From JAMXLO01 sp963819855 (GTDB lineage Bacteria; Pseudomonadota; Alphaproteobacteria; Acetobacterales; Acetobacteraceae): a stretch of 64,000 nt of DNA. Below are positions 37,842-46,401 of the stretch, piece after piece. The number at the start of each line of letters is the position of its first letter. Within the stretch, counting starts at the first letter, position 1. The notes under the pieces are model-generated. The model was not told the origin of the DNA. It ran no database searches and worked only from the letters and a program-made list of their open reading frames with translations. The position numbers and the translations under genes are program-made. The DNA lies in assembly GCA_963819855.1 (NCBI GenBank), contig CAWFYC010000020.1, positions 62,001 through 126,000 of the forward strand, given 5' to 3'.

Positions 37842-38603
37842 CTAGTCGTCCCACACTTGGCTGGGCATCGGCAGGTTGGCGAAGTCAGCCTCACCCGGCG
37901 GATGATCCGGCGCGATCCCGGCCATGCCGAGCAGCATGACCCACTGCCGCACGTGCTGTCCGACATGCCACGTACTGCGCTCCAGGTATTCGTGCAGGAT
38001 CTGAGGGCCATAATAGGTCTGCACCGGATCGCGCCCGGACTTGTCGGGCTTCGCCGCCCACCACGCCGCCAGCCGCTGCCGCACGTCCGCGCCGTAGGCG
38101 ACGATGTCGGCGGTGGTCCGCATCGTGTCCGGCGGCCGCACGGTCAGCCGCTCGTAGACCAGGTCCGCGCCGTTGCCGACCTCCAGGAAGGTCTCGGCGA
38201 TGCGGAAGATGTGGTGGCCGAGCACGCGATAGCTGCGCGGACGGTTCGGCACCTCGGTGGCCAGCTTCGCATCCGGCATCTGCGGGATCATGCGGACCGC
38301 GGCGTCGAGGAACCGATCCAGCCGCGCAATCAACTGGTCGGGCGAGAGCACCGGCCCGGTTGCCTCGTTCAGCCCGAGGAACTTCACCACGTGGCCGATG
38401 TTCTGCGCGAACACGTAGTCGTCGCCGCGCGACAGGACGGGGACCGAACGGGCACCCAGCCGCCTCAGCTCATCGAGCCCGGTCGGGTCTTCCAGCACGT
38501 TGATGGATTGGAACTCGATCGCACGGACCGAGAGAAACTCCTTGAGTTTCAGGCAGCTGGTTCATCCAGGCTGCCAGAACACCTTCAGTGGGATCGCGTC
38601 CAT
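37842..38603 (-). CDS. Glutaredoxin-DinB fusion, selenoprotein candidate with in-frame UGA
   Basis: ATG at 38603 is preceded by GGAGA seven bases away. The frame reads MDAIPLKVFWQPG, then TGA (38562-38564), then TSCLKLKEFLSV, and continues open for 239 more codons. The TGA stands at the first Cys of the glutaredoxin CxxC site, giving U14-T-S-C17. The cis-Pro of the fold is in ARSVPVLSRG (Pro55). Residues about 85-240 form a DinB-like helix bundle with candidate metal His in GHHIFR (130-131) and in STWHVGQH (213, 217). Conventional gene calling would begin at the GTG at 38498 and lose the active site. Selenocysteine insertion needs a SelB system not present here; a nonsense mutation is the alternative. 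Confidence 0.65.
38514..38564 (-). promoter_or_regulatory. Candidate SECIS region directly after the UGA codon
   Basis: Two hairpins can form in the mRNA right after the UGA at 38562-38564. The nearer one pairs GAAACUC with GAGUUUC (38534-38550, 7 bp, loop AAG) 11 bases after the UGA. The further one pairs CUCG with CGAG (38514-38532) around an 11-base loop starting GU, 33 bases after the UGA. Bacterial SECIS loops usually lie 16-37 bases downstream with a G among the first loop bases, which only the second satisfies. Not verified. Confidence 0.35.
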
Positions 38604-38749
38604 CGGCGGGTCTCCGGGTTCGATGGCTGGCAGGTTCCCCCAGGGACAGCGCCACGTCAATCGGGATGGCGGACGACGGCAATGGCCGCCAGGACACGCC
38701 CCGTATCAAGCAACGAACTGCCTTATCGACAAGGAGTTAGGTCAGGCGG

Positions 38750-39214
38750 CTATTGCCCTACGCCACAAGGCAAGGCGAGCCGTAGAATTTCGGCAAGTCC
38801 ACCTTCGTTCACCGAGGTATAGGCTTCCGACAGTTCGAACCAGCGCGTCTCGCGCTCTGCCTTTTCCGGCCAGTCATCCAACTGACGTTCGACCAGGAAC
38901 AGAAACACCCTCACCTCACACAGAATGCCATTTTGTGGCGATAGCTGTTTCTCGTAGTGGTAGCTCCCTATTGGCCGCTTGCCGACGATCGTGCCAAGCA
39001 AGCCGGCCTCCTCGAATGCCTCGCGCGCGGCAACCTCACTTGGCTTGCGCCCAGGCATGGGCCAACCCTTTGGGATCACCCATCGTCGGGTTTCCCGGGA
39101 CGTCAGGAGCATGACGCGCGGGCTGCCATCGCCCGCATACTGGAGCGGGAGTGCGGCGAACTGAACGTGATCGCGTGTCTTGGACTTGCCCACGTGTGGG
39201 TTACTCGTTGTCAC
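38750..39214 (-). CDS. Nudix hydrolase, DIPP-like
   Basis: About 154 residues from GTG at 39214 (TTSNPHVGKSKTRDHVQFAALPLQ). The Nudix box is GWPMPGRKPSEVAAREAFEEAG near residues 50-71; the REAFEEAG core is intact, and WVIPKGWPM before it is the pattern of the diphosphoinositol/diadenosine polyphosphate-like alphaproteobacterial group. It hydrolyses a nucleoside or polyphosphate diphosphate bond; exact substrate unknown. The start lies 14 bases inside the end of the Na/Pi symporter gene, so the two are coupled. Confidence 0.85.
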   Translation of the reverse strand: MTTSNPHVGKSKTRDHVQFAALPLQYAGDGSPRVMLLTSRETRRWVIPKGWPMPGRKPSEVAAREAFEEAGLLGTIVGKRPIGSYHYEKQLSPQNGILCEVRVFLFLVERQLDDWPEKAERETRWFELSEAYTSVNEGGLAEILRLALPCGVGQ

Positions 39215-40868
39215 GAAGTCGGGTCGCGAGAAGCTCGCCCTGGCCTCTGAGAAGCGGATACGCGGCGGCCGCGACCAGATGGTCGTTGACGCGCTTGAGA
39301 TCGCGCAGCAGATCGAGCCGCCACGCACTCGCCTCGGCCGCCTGCGCCTGCCCGGCACGGATTTGGGCGAAATGCGCGTCCGTTTCGGCGGCTTCGAGAT
39401 TGCGGAAGGTTGCCTTCTCCGCCGCGAGCATACGCGCCGCCCGCACCTCCGCGGTCATGAACACAGACGCCGCCGAGCGCAGATTGGTGACGAGGCGTGC
39501 GATGATGGCGGCAAGTTCATCGGTCTGTTCGTGGGACAGGGTGATATTTCGCTTCAATCTCTTGGCGGCATGATCGAGCAGGTTCTTGTCTACTACATCG
39601 CCGGCATGTTCAAGGTTGATGGTGAAGGCGAGGATTTCCTCGATGCGGCGCTGGTCCGCCTCCGAGGTCGCCTCGGGATCGAGGCCGGTGAGATAGGTCT
39701 TGATCGCGCCGTTCAGCCGATCCAGCACGTCATCCATGCGCCTGGCCTCGGTGACCCTCTTGCGGTCGTTGGTCGCGAACGCATCCCGGACCGCGTGCAG
39801 CATTGCTTCCAGCACGTCAGCCAGCCGCAGCGCCTCTCGCACCGCCGCACCGATTGCAACCACCGGCGTCTCGCGTGCCGCCTCATCCAGATACAGCGGG
39901 CGCGACGGATCTGGCGCGTCGACCCGGGCCGGGAACAGGCGACGCAGCAGCGAGGCGTAGTACGGCAGGATCGGGAAGAACAGCACTGCCAGTATCAGAT
40001 TGAAAGCGAGGTGCAGGTCGGCAACCGCGCGGGCAGGATCGGGCACGATCGTCACTAGCCATGCGCCAAGCTTCGGCAGCAGAGCCAGCCCGAGCACCAC
40101 ACCGACCAGGCGTGTGCCCAGGTTGCCCGCCGGCACGCGCCGGGCGGCAGCGTCGGACCCTTGCGCACCTTCCAGCAGCGGGTTGAGGGCGGTGCCAAGA
40201 TTGGCGCCGAACACCAGGGCGAAGGCCGCATCCGGCGGCACCACGCCTTTCGCGGCGAGCGACATTACCAGCAGCACGATGGCGACGGACGAATGCGCTG
40301 CCCAGGTCAGCCCGGCCGCGATGAGCACATCCAACCATGGCTCGGTCGCAATGGTTCCGAGCAACAGGCGCAGGCTGGGGGCATCCTCGAACGGGGTAAC
40401 CAGATTGAGCAACTGGTGCAGCGCCAGCAGCATCAGTCCCAGACCGATCGCCACCCGACCGAGATCATGGGTGCGGCTGGCTTGGCCGCGACGGAACATC
40501 AGGACGCCGAGCAGGATCAGCGCCGGCGTGACCGAGGACAGGTCGAGCGAGAGCAGCTGAACGATCAGCGTCGTGCCGACATTGGCGCCGAGCATCACCG
40601 CAAGCGCCGGCGCCAGGTCCACCAGTCCGCCCGCGGCGAACCCCGTGACCATCAGCCCGGTGGCGGTGCTGCTCTGTAATACGGCGGTGACGCCAAGACC
40701 GGCGAGGAAAGCTCTGGCGGGCGTACGAAGGGCGGTGCCGAGGGTTGTGCGCAAGCGCGCGCCGTAAGCGCGCTGCACACCGGTCTGCACCATGCGGACA
40801 CCCCACAGCAGCAGCGCGATGCAGCCGGCAAGGTCTAGCAGAGTGACCGGAAAATCCGCGCCGGACAT
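39201..40868 (-). CDS. Na/Pi cotransporter family protein with PhoU-like domain
   Basis: About 555 residues from ATG at 40868 (MSGADFPVTLLDLAGCIALLLWGVRMV). The transporter part has two inverted halves with the Na/Pi signature QSSTATGLMV in the first and a TWAAHSSVAIVLL segment in the second, both around GANxGT repeats (MLGANVGTTL; VFGANLGTAL). A cytoplasmic PhoU-like helical domain follows (ILAFTINLEHAGDVVDKNLLDHAAKRLKR). It takes up or exports phosphate with sodium. The frame upstream to 41087 is unsupported. Confidence 0.9.
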   Translation of the reverse strand: MSGADFPVTLLDLAGCIALLLWGVRMVQTGVQRAYGARLRTTLGTALRTPARAFLAGLGVTAVLQSSTATGLMVTGFAAGGLVDLAPALAVMLGANVGTTLIVQLLSLDLSSVTPALILLGVLMFRRGQASRTHDLGRVAIGLGLMLLALHQLLNLVTPFEDAPSLRLLLGTIATEPWLDVLIAAGLTWAAHSSVAIVLLVMSLAAKGVVPPDAAFALVFGANLGTALNPLLEGAQGSDAAARRVPAGNLGTRLVGVVLGLALLPKLGAWLVTIVPDPARAVADLHLAFNLILAVLFFPILPYYASLLRRLFPARVDAPDPSRPLYLDEAARETPVVAIGAAVREALRLADVLEAMLHAVRDAFATNDRKRVTEARRMDDVLDRLNGAIKTYLTGLDPEATSEADQRRIEEILAFTINLEHAGDVVDKNLLDHAAKRLKRNITLSHEQTDELAAIIARLVTNLRSAASVFMTAEVRAARMLAAEKATFRNLEAAETDAHFAQIRAGQAQAAEASAWRLDLLRDLKRVNDHLVAAAAYPLLRGQGELLATRLRDNE

Positions 40869-41056
40869 TCGGCATGGTCTCCTTCGGCGATCAGGGCCGG
40901 ATGAAGCATAATGACAGTCGCGCATCCAGCGGTTGCCAGCAATCCGCACACCTGCCGGGCAGGTGCCGACAACTCGGCGAGATCGTCCACAAGGTGGCGT
41001 CGTGGCCTCGATCATCCGGCTTGACGCAGCACCCGCATGTGACAGCTTGATGACAC

Positions 41057-41914
41057 ATGCGGAGGCCGCAGTACGTGTCCACGCCAATCATGCTCGCGGT
41101 GTTGTTAGGCGCCCTGTTGCATGCGAGCTGGAACGTTCTGGCCAAGTTCGGTGGCGACGCGCTGATCGACACCACACTGATCCTGCTCGGCGGTTCGGTG
41201 CTGGCGCTGCTCGCGTTGCCGCTGCTGCCCGCGCCCGCGCCCGCGAGCTGGCCGTTCATTGCCACCTCGTCCTTATTGCAGGTGGGCTATTTTGCGCTGA
41301 TCAGCGCGGCGTATCGGAGCGGTGAGGTCAGTCTCGCCTATCCGCTGATGCGCGGCACAGCACCGCTGCTGCTGGCGCTGATGAGCAGTGTGGTCCTCGG
41401 CGAGACGCTCAGCGCCCGGGCTGCCTGTGGCGTGGTCATCATCTGTACTGGCGTGCTGACGATGGCGCTGGCGCACCGACGAAGCCAGGCCGACTGGCGC
41501 ACGATCTGCTTCGCGCTGATGAATGCGGTGGTCATCGCCGCCTATACGCTGGTCGACGGTGTCGGGGTCCGCCGCTCGCACAATGCCCTGGCTTACACGC
41601 TGGCGATCTTCCTCGCGTCGTGTGTGCTGTTCGTGCCCTGGGTGGCGTGGCGGCATTCGAGCGCACTGGCGACGGCGGTGCGGCGGCATTGGCATCTGGG
41701 GTTGGCCGGCGGCGCCTGCATCACCCTGTCGTATGCGTTGGCGCTGTGGGCGATGACGCGCGGGCCGATCGCGCCGGTCGCTGCGTTGCGCGAAACCTCG
41801 ATCTTGTTCGGGCTGCTGCTCGCCAGGATCGTATTGCACGAGCGGCCGAGCCGCGCGCGCATGGCCGCCGGATTGCTGATTCTCGCGGGGGCGGGAGCGC
41901 TACGGCTGGGATGA
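41057..41914 (+). CDS. DMT-superfamily (EamA) transporter
   Basis: Up to 285 residues with about ten membrane helices in two EamA repeats: the first begins LGALLHASWNVLAKFGGDAL, and the end of the second reads ALRETSILFGLLLARIVLHERPS. The longest frame starts at 41057, but a GGAGG at 41061-41065 lies nine bases before the GTG at 41075 (STPIMLAVLLGALLH), which is a better start. The family exports amino acids or metabolites; substrate unknown. Confidence 0.88.
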   Translation: MRRPQYVSTPIMLAVLLGALLHASWNVLAKFGGDALIDTTLILLGGSVLALLALPLLPAPAPASWPFIATSSLLQVGYFALISAAYRSGEVSLAYPLMRGTAPLLLALMSSVVLGETLSARAACGVVIICTGVLTMALAHRRSQADWRTICFALMNAVVIAAYTLVDGVGVRRSHNALAYTLAIFLASCVLFVPWVAWRHSSALATAVRRHWHLGLAGGACITLSYALALWAMTRGPIAPVAALRETSILFGLLLARIVLHERPSRARMAAGLLILAGAGALRLG

Positions 41915-41978
41915 TGTGTCGGCAGTCGCTGCGCTCCCAACACGAAACCAAGCGACGGAAGTGGTGACCCATCCATCC

Positions 41979-42058
41979 CGTCATTCCCGCGAAAGCGGGA
42001 ACCCAGGCGAGCCGCACCGCACATTTGGGCCTGGGTTCCCGCTTTCGCGGGAATGACG
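41979..42058. repeat. Palindromic repeat, CGTCATTCCCGC family
   Basis: Arms 41979-42007 and 42030-42058 (29 bases each) are almost perfect inverted copies with inner hairpins. Directly after it a 20-base unit (GGAATGACGATTATTTCGC) is repeated twice in tandem to about 42090. Same family as 7526-7588. Confidence 0.9.
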
Positions 42059-42153
42059 ATTATTTCGCAGGAATGACGATTATTTCGCGAGGATGACTCA
42101 CATGGAGCATTGTTGCTCAGATACGTCACCACTTCCGGCACTTGGTATGACGC

Positions 42154-42234
42154 GTCATTCCCGCGCAAGCGGGAACCCAGGGGGCGACGACATGGACCTC
42201 CCTCTTTCTGGGTTCCCGCTTGCGCGGGAATGAC
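42154..42234. repeat. Second palindromic repeat, CGTCATTCCCGC family
   Basis: Arms 42154-42180 and 42208-42234 (27 bases) are inverted copies. Together with the copy at 41979-42058 it fills most of the 357-base gap between the DMT exporter and the acyl-CoA dehydrogenase-like gene; nothing else was seen there. Confidence 0.9.
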
Positions 42235-42271
42235 AGGTAAGAGCCGGTGCCCGACGGCCGGGCCGCTGGTG

Positions 42272-43420
42272 TCAGATCGCGAAACTGTCTTCCAGCAGCC
42301 CGAACCGCATCCGCGCCGCCAGTTCAAGCTTGTGCCCGCCGACGCCGATATGGCTGCCGAGGGTGCGGGAATCCCGCAGACAGGCAGCGAAGATCGAGCC
42401 GGCGGGCGCGATCGACGAACCGACGATATCGCCGACGGTACCGATGACCTCGATCGCCGTCGTCGAGGCGTGGACATTGGCGGTCAACAGCGCGATCCGG
42501 GTATCAATCGGCAGCCGGCGGTTCTGCTCCGCATCCTGCCACATCCTGATCAACGCCTGTTCGACACCGGCGTTCGCCGCCGACCAGGCGGCCTCCGCCC
42601 GCATCAGCAGGCGCTGCACATGCGCGTTGTCGATCAGCAGCGCGCTGCCGGCTTTTCCGGCCTTCGCCCGCACCAAGTCCGCGACGGCGTCGAGCGCCCG
42701 CCGCGATGTTCCAAGCTGCACCGCGGCCACCGAGGTCGCGATCGGCCAGGCGCTGTTGCCAGCGGCGACCGACATCGGCCCATAGTCCCGTGGGCCCAGT
42801 CGCGTGTGCCGGAACGTCCAGGCTGCGGGTATATGCTGCGCCTCGACCACGACGGTATGGCTCCCGGTTCCGATCATTCCCATGACGTCCCAGGTCTCTT
42901 CGATCCGGGCATGCTCGATCGGCACCAGCGCCCAGACCTCGTCGGGCGCCTCCTGGCCCGGCGCGAGCGGCAGCACTGCCCGCCCGCCGACCCAGGTCGC
43001 CCCCTGGCAGCCGCTGCAAAAGCCCCACCTTCCGTCGAGCCGAAACTCGCTGCCGTCCGGCACCAGCGTGCCGCCCCCTACGACCGACGAAGACGAGTAG
43101 CCATTGGGGTCGGCCAGAAACAATGCGGCGAATACCGGCTCTCCGGCCGCGACATAGGTCGCATGGTCGCCTGCTCCCTGGGTCATCACCCAGGAAAATG
43201 AGGGCTCCCAGCGCGCCATCTCGACCCCGGTGCGGAACCATTCGACGGCGCTCCTGCCCAGTCCGCCGAGTTCGGCGCAGATCAACTGCCGGATCAGCCC
43301 TGCCTCCGTCGCCCGCCGGAACAGATCCGGCGGCACCTGTCGCTCACGCTCGAGTTCGGCACGCCGCGCATCGGCCTCCTTTGCGAGCGCCACGCCGGCA
43401 GTGTGTACGTCATCAACCAT
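42272..43420 (-). CDS. Acyl-CoA dehydrogenase-fold flavoprotein (group D monooxygenase-like)
   Basis: About 382 residues from ATG at 43420 (MVDDVHTAGVALAKEADARR). The fold follows acyl-CoA dehydrogenases: an N-terminal helical part, the beta domain (LDGRWGFCSGCQGATWVGGRAVLP; WDVMGMIGTGSHTVVVE) and a C-terminal helical part ending SHIGVGGHKLELAARMRFGLLE. The catalytic Glu of true dehydrogenases is not obvious; the FCSGC and TGSHT segments resemble the flavin-dependent hydroxylases of the HpaB-like or DszC/HsaA group, which need a separate flavin reductase. None is adjacent. Substrate unknown. Confidence 0.8.
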   Translation of the reverse strand: MVDDVHTAGVALAKEADARRAELERERQVPPDLFRRATEAGLIRQLICAELGGLGRSAVEWFRTGVEMARWEPSFSWVMTQGAGDHATYVAAGEPVFAALFLADPNGYSSSSVVGGGTLVPDGSEFRLDGRWGFCSGCQGATWVGGRAVLPLAPGQEAPDEVWALVPIEHARIEETWDVMGMIGTGSHTVVVEAQHIPAAWTFRHTRLGPRDYGPMSVAAGNSAWPIATSVAAVQLGTSRRALDAVADLVRAKAGKAGSALLIDNAHVQRLLMRAEAAWSAANAGVEQALIRMWQDAEQNRRLPIDTRIALLTANVHASTTAIEVIGTVGDIVGSSIAPAGSIFAACLRDSRTLGSHIGVGGHKLELAARMRFGLLEDSFAI

Positions 43421-43702
43421 AAGCGCGTCCCCCGTCGAGGCCACGTCGATGACACGGTCGCTACCCAGCCTGAGCCGAAATTTCAGGATGAACGGCAAAG
43501 CTTGCCGCAGCGATTCAGGCTAGCCCCGGCAACGGCCGTTCTTCAATGGCAAAGTTCCCGAGCGCCGGAGGGCCAGGTTGCTCTCCTCTCTTCATATCTG
43601 GGCCGATCGCTTGCCATAGGCACAGTGTTATGATGTTTACTATTTGTTCTCACGTAGCGAGTAGAATGCCCCGACCGCACTTCAGCCAGGGCGCCGACAT
43701 TC

Positions 43703-44426
43703 ATGGACATGCAGACACCGGACCACGCAACCACCCCTTCCACCGCCGACCCCAAGGCCCAGCTATCCGCCGTCTTCGCCCGCTATGTACGCCACGCCCT
43801 TGCCGACGCCGTGCCCATCGGGCCGGACGACAGTCAGGAAACCCGCGAACTGAAGCGGCAAGCCGCGCAGGAGTTGTTCGAACTCGTTCGCTTCGGTCGA
43901 TCCGGCCGAGGCCCAGCTTGCCGCCATCGCGGTCGCTGCGTCCCTGGCGGCGATGGACAGTTTCGCCCGTGCCGCCCGCCCCGGCACCTCCGAGGCGACC
44001 GCGGCCCGCATGCGCGGCAGCGCATTGGCCGCCGGCCGCGCCTATTCCGGGTGGCTGCGCGCGCTCCGCGAACGCCAGCCTGCCGCGGAGCAGGTCAAAC
44101 CGGCGGCCGCTCCGGCGTCCCGGACCAAGGCGCCGCCCGCCGAACCCGAGTGCGACCCGCCCGAGGTGCCGGAGGTGCCGCCGGGCTTCATCGCGCTCCG
44201 GCCCGGCGCCAAGCCGATCCCGGCGGTCGTGACGTTCCAGCCGCGCGACCGGTTCGGCGAGCCGATCCCGGACCTGCGCACCGACCTGATGACGCGGGCG
44301 CAGTTGCGCGCCTCGCTGGCCATACCGCGCGATCCGGAGCTGGAGGCCGAGGCACTGGCCGAGGAAGCGGCGATGATCGCTGAACAGTCGGCGCTCGATG
44401 CGAAAGTGCGCGGCGGGTCGGGGTGA
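43703..44426 (+). pseudogene. Hypothetical protein, single-base frameshift
   Basis: The first frame (MDMQTPDHATTPSTADPKAQ; AVFARYVRHALADAVPIG; LKRQAAQELFELV) passes near 43890 into a second (ASVDPAEAQLAAIAVAASLAAMD; RAYSGWLRALRER; GFIALRPGAKPIPAVVTFQPRDRFGEPIPDLRTDLM). Net length is a multiple of three plus one. Corrected, it gives about 240 residues, helical in the first half and Pro-rich in the middle. No family recognised. Composition is like the core genome. Confidence 0.55.
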
Positions 44427-44436
44427 GGGCGCTGAC

Positions 44437-44658
44437 GGAGGAAATCTGACGGAAGGGTCCGGTCGGATTGTCTGCGCCAGGCAAGAAATTGAAACCACAG
44501 ATGCACACGGATATACCGCGCCGCCACAAAAAAGCAGTCGGTAGGCCGTGCCGGATCAGCGTCCTATCCGTGTGCATCCGTGTGCATCTGTGGTTTCAAT
44601 ATCGCGCTTATTTTCTTGCTGGAGCAAACGAGCCGGACCCATCCGTCAGATTTCATCC
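44437..44658. repeat. 222-base imperfect palindrome
   Basis: The outer arms (GAAATCTGACGGA near 44441 and TCCGTCAGATTTC near 44642) and the inner 25-base arms (44488-44512 and 44576-44600, ATTGAAACCACAGATGCACA facing its complement) are inverted copies with an interrupted middle. The inner unit recurs at 53414-53482. It fills most of the gap between the hypothetical protein and the IS110 element; it could be a dispersed palindromic repeat or a small non-autonomous element. Confidence 0.75.
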
Positions 44659-44981
44659 ACTCTCATGTTCGCCATTTCAAGATGCAGGCGCGTACATTCC
44701 TTGCTTGTCTTCCAAGCTGTTCAACGTGGCCGCGCTGGGCACGGCAGGAGGCACGATCATGAAACGACGGTTGATCATGCTCTGATGCGCGGGTTGGTTA
44801 CCGCCGGACCGGTGATGCGTCGCGGAGCTTCCTCTGTCTAGCGGCCACCGTCGGATGAGGTCCGGCTGGTAGTGGAAACGAGGGTTCGCCTGGCCGTGAC
44901 GTGCCTCCAGCCTTGCCCAGCTTTGGATGTGTGTTGGTGCGATGTGACCTCCTTGGTTGGTGTTCAGCGAGTATCAATGCA

Positions 44982-45819
44982 TCAGGCGCCGGTGGGCTGC
45001 GCCTGTCTGGCAATTACCCAGACAAAGCCTGCCAGCTCGCGCGCGATCGCGGCGGTGACAACGGTCGGAGGCTTCACTGCCCGCGCCAATTTGCGATACC
45101 GCCGGCACAGTCGTTCCTGTGCCTTCCATGCGGTATCACGGATCGGCTTGGCCAGAGCTTCCTGCCGCAGTAACTGCTCGCGGCTGATCCGCGCCGGGCG
45201 TCGATAGCTCCAGGCGGCCTCGATGAGCATCCTCCGAGCCGCACTATTGCCAGCCTTTGTGACCCCGCCTTGGCGCCGTGTGCCGCCGCTGGAGTGCTCG
45301 GATGGCACCAGGCCAAGATACGCCATGAGCTGGCGTGGATTGGCGAAGCGCGTGATGTCACCAAGTTCGGCAACCAGCGTTGCTGCGGCCGCCTCGACAG
45401 CTGCAATGCTGTCTTCGAGCACGATGTGATGCACCGCGTGCTCGAACCGCAGGCCGGCGAGCCGTCGCCGGTGCATCAGCGTCGAGGCCAGTCGGTTGTA
45501 GTGATGACCATGGCGCAACAGGAAGCCGGAAAGTTGCTGCCGGCCTGACGAAGTGTCGCACTGCGGCCAGACGCGCCCGCACCAAATCGCGGATCGCCTC
45601 ATGTGCCTCGTCGGGAACCCACACCGACGTCAGTTCACCAGCCCGATGCAGCTTGGCGAGATTGATCGCATCTCGCCGAGCTGTCTTGATCCGCTCAGCC
45701 GGCGTGTTTGCGATCTTGCCGTACTCGCGCACTTCATTCCGTTTGCCCACCTCGGCGAGCGCCACAGCTATCGTCTCCTTGTGCACATCCAGCCCGATGT
45801 ACCTGATAAGCTCTTTCAA
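44982..45819 (-). mobile_element. IS110-family transposase gene, frameshifted
   Basis: The 5' frame starts with TTG at 45819 (KELIRYIGLDVHKETIAVALAEVGK), the RuvC-like DEDD domain of IS110 transposases. Near 45550 the coding shifts to a second frame (LSGFLLRHGHHYNRL; QLMAYLGLVPSEHSSGGTRRQGGVTKAGNSAARRMLIEAAW), which contains the conserved Tnp C-terminal serine domain (SEHSSGG..R..GGITKAGN). Net length is a multiple of three plus one, so a single extra base breaks it. Terminal sequences were not identified; IS110 elements lack long inverted repeats. Intact, it would be about 278 residues. Confidence 0.85.
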
Positions 45820-46401
45820 GGTCCGTCTCCCTATGCATGAGGCTCGGCACCGGACCACCCGGCGCAATCCTCGATAACAACCTGCATACTGTGAGACGGG
45901 TCACCCCCTATCTCGGGCGAACATGTGGCCTAGTGCCAGCTTTCGAACCTTCTCGGCCCTTCACATTCGAGCCTGGAAAATCTGTTGCTGACGCGCGCAT
46001 CGCTTTGCCCGGCATCTTGTTGGCGTCGGTATGGACGCCTGGGCAGCCATACAGTCGACTTGCACTCCGAAGCCATGCGCGGCTGACGATGATGCCGACC
46101 GGCGATCAGACTACGAGCGAGCGGACCTACTTTTGAATATAAATCGGCGTTGTGGGCACGCATCAGTGCGTAAATTTACGAAGCATCTATAAGTCGGCAT
46201 TGCGCGCAGCTCACCACGTGTTATCATGAGTCTGCCTAACATCACGCATGGTTCGCCAGCGTTCACAGCTCTTAAGCTGATCGCCCAGGGCGACGTCATC
46301 GCGGGGATTCTCAATCGCAACGGCCTTAAGATGGGATTCGGCCCCGCTCCGTCACGCGAATGACTGCTCGTCCCACGCCAACGGGATGGCCGCTGGTTGC
46401 C
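45820..46401. other. Non-coding stretch upstream of the IS110 transposase
   Basis: No gene was recognised between the transposase start and the FAD monooxygenase stop. In IS110 elements the region before the transposase gene encodes the bridge RNA, so the part from 45820 to roughly 46000 may hold one; the element's end is not defined. From about 46100 the composition drops in G+C and short frames have no family resemblance. Confidence 0.4.

Noticed and set aside
41979..42234. Repeats that might be read as a CRISPR array
   Set aside because: There are only two large palindromes with dissimilar spacing and no cas gene; they belong to a dispersed REP-like family.
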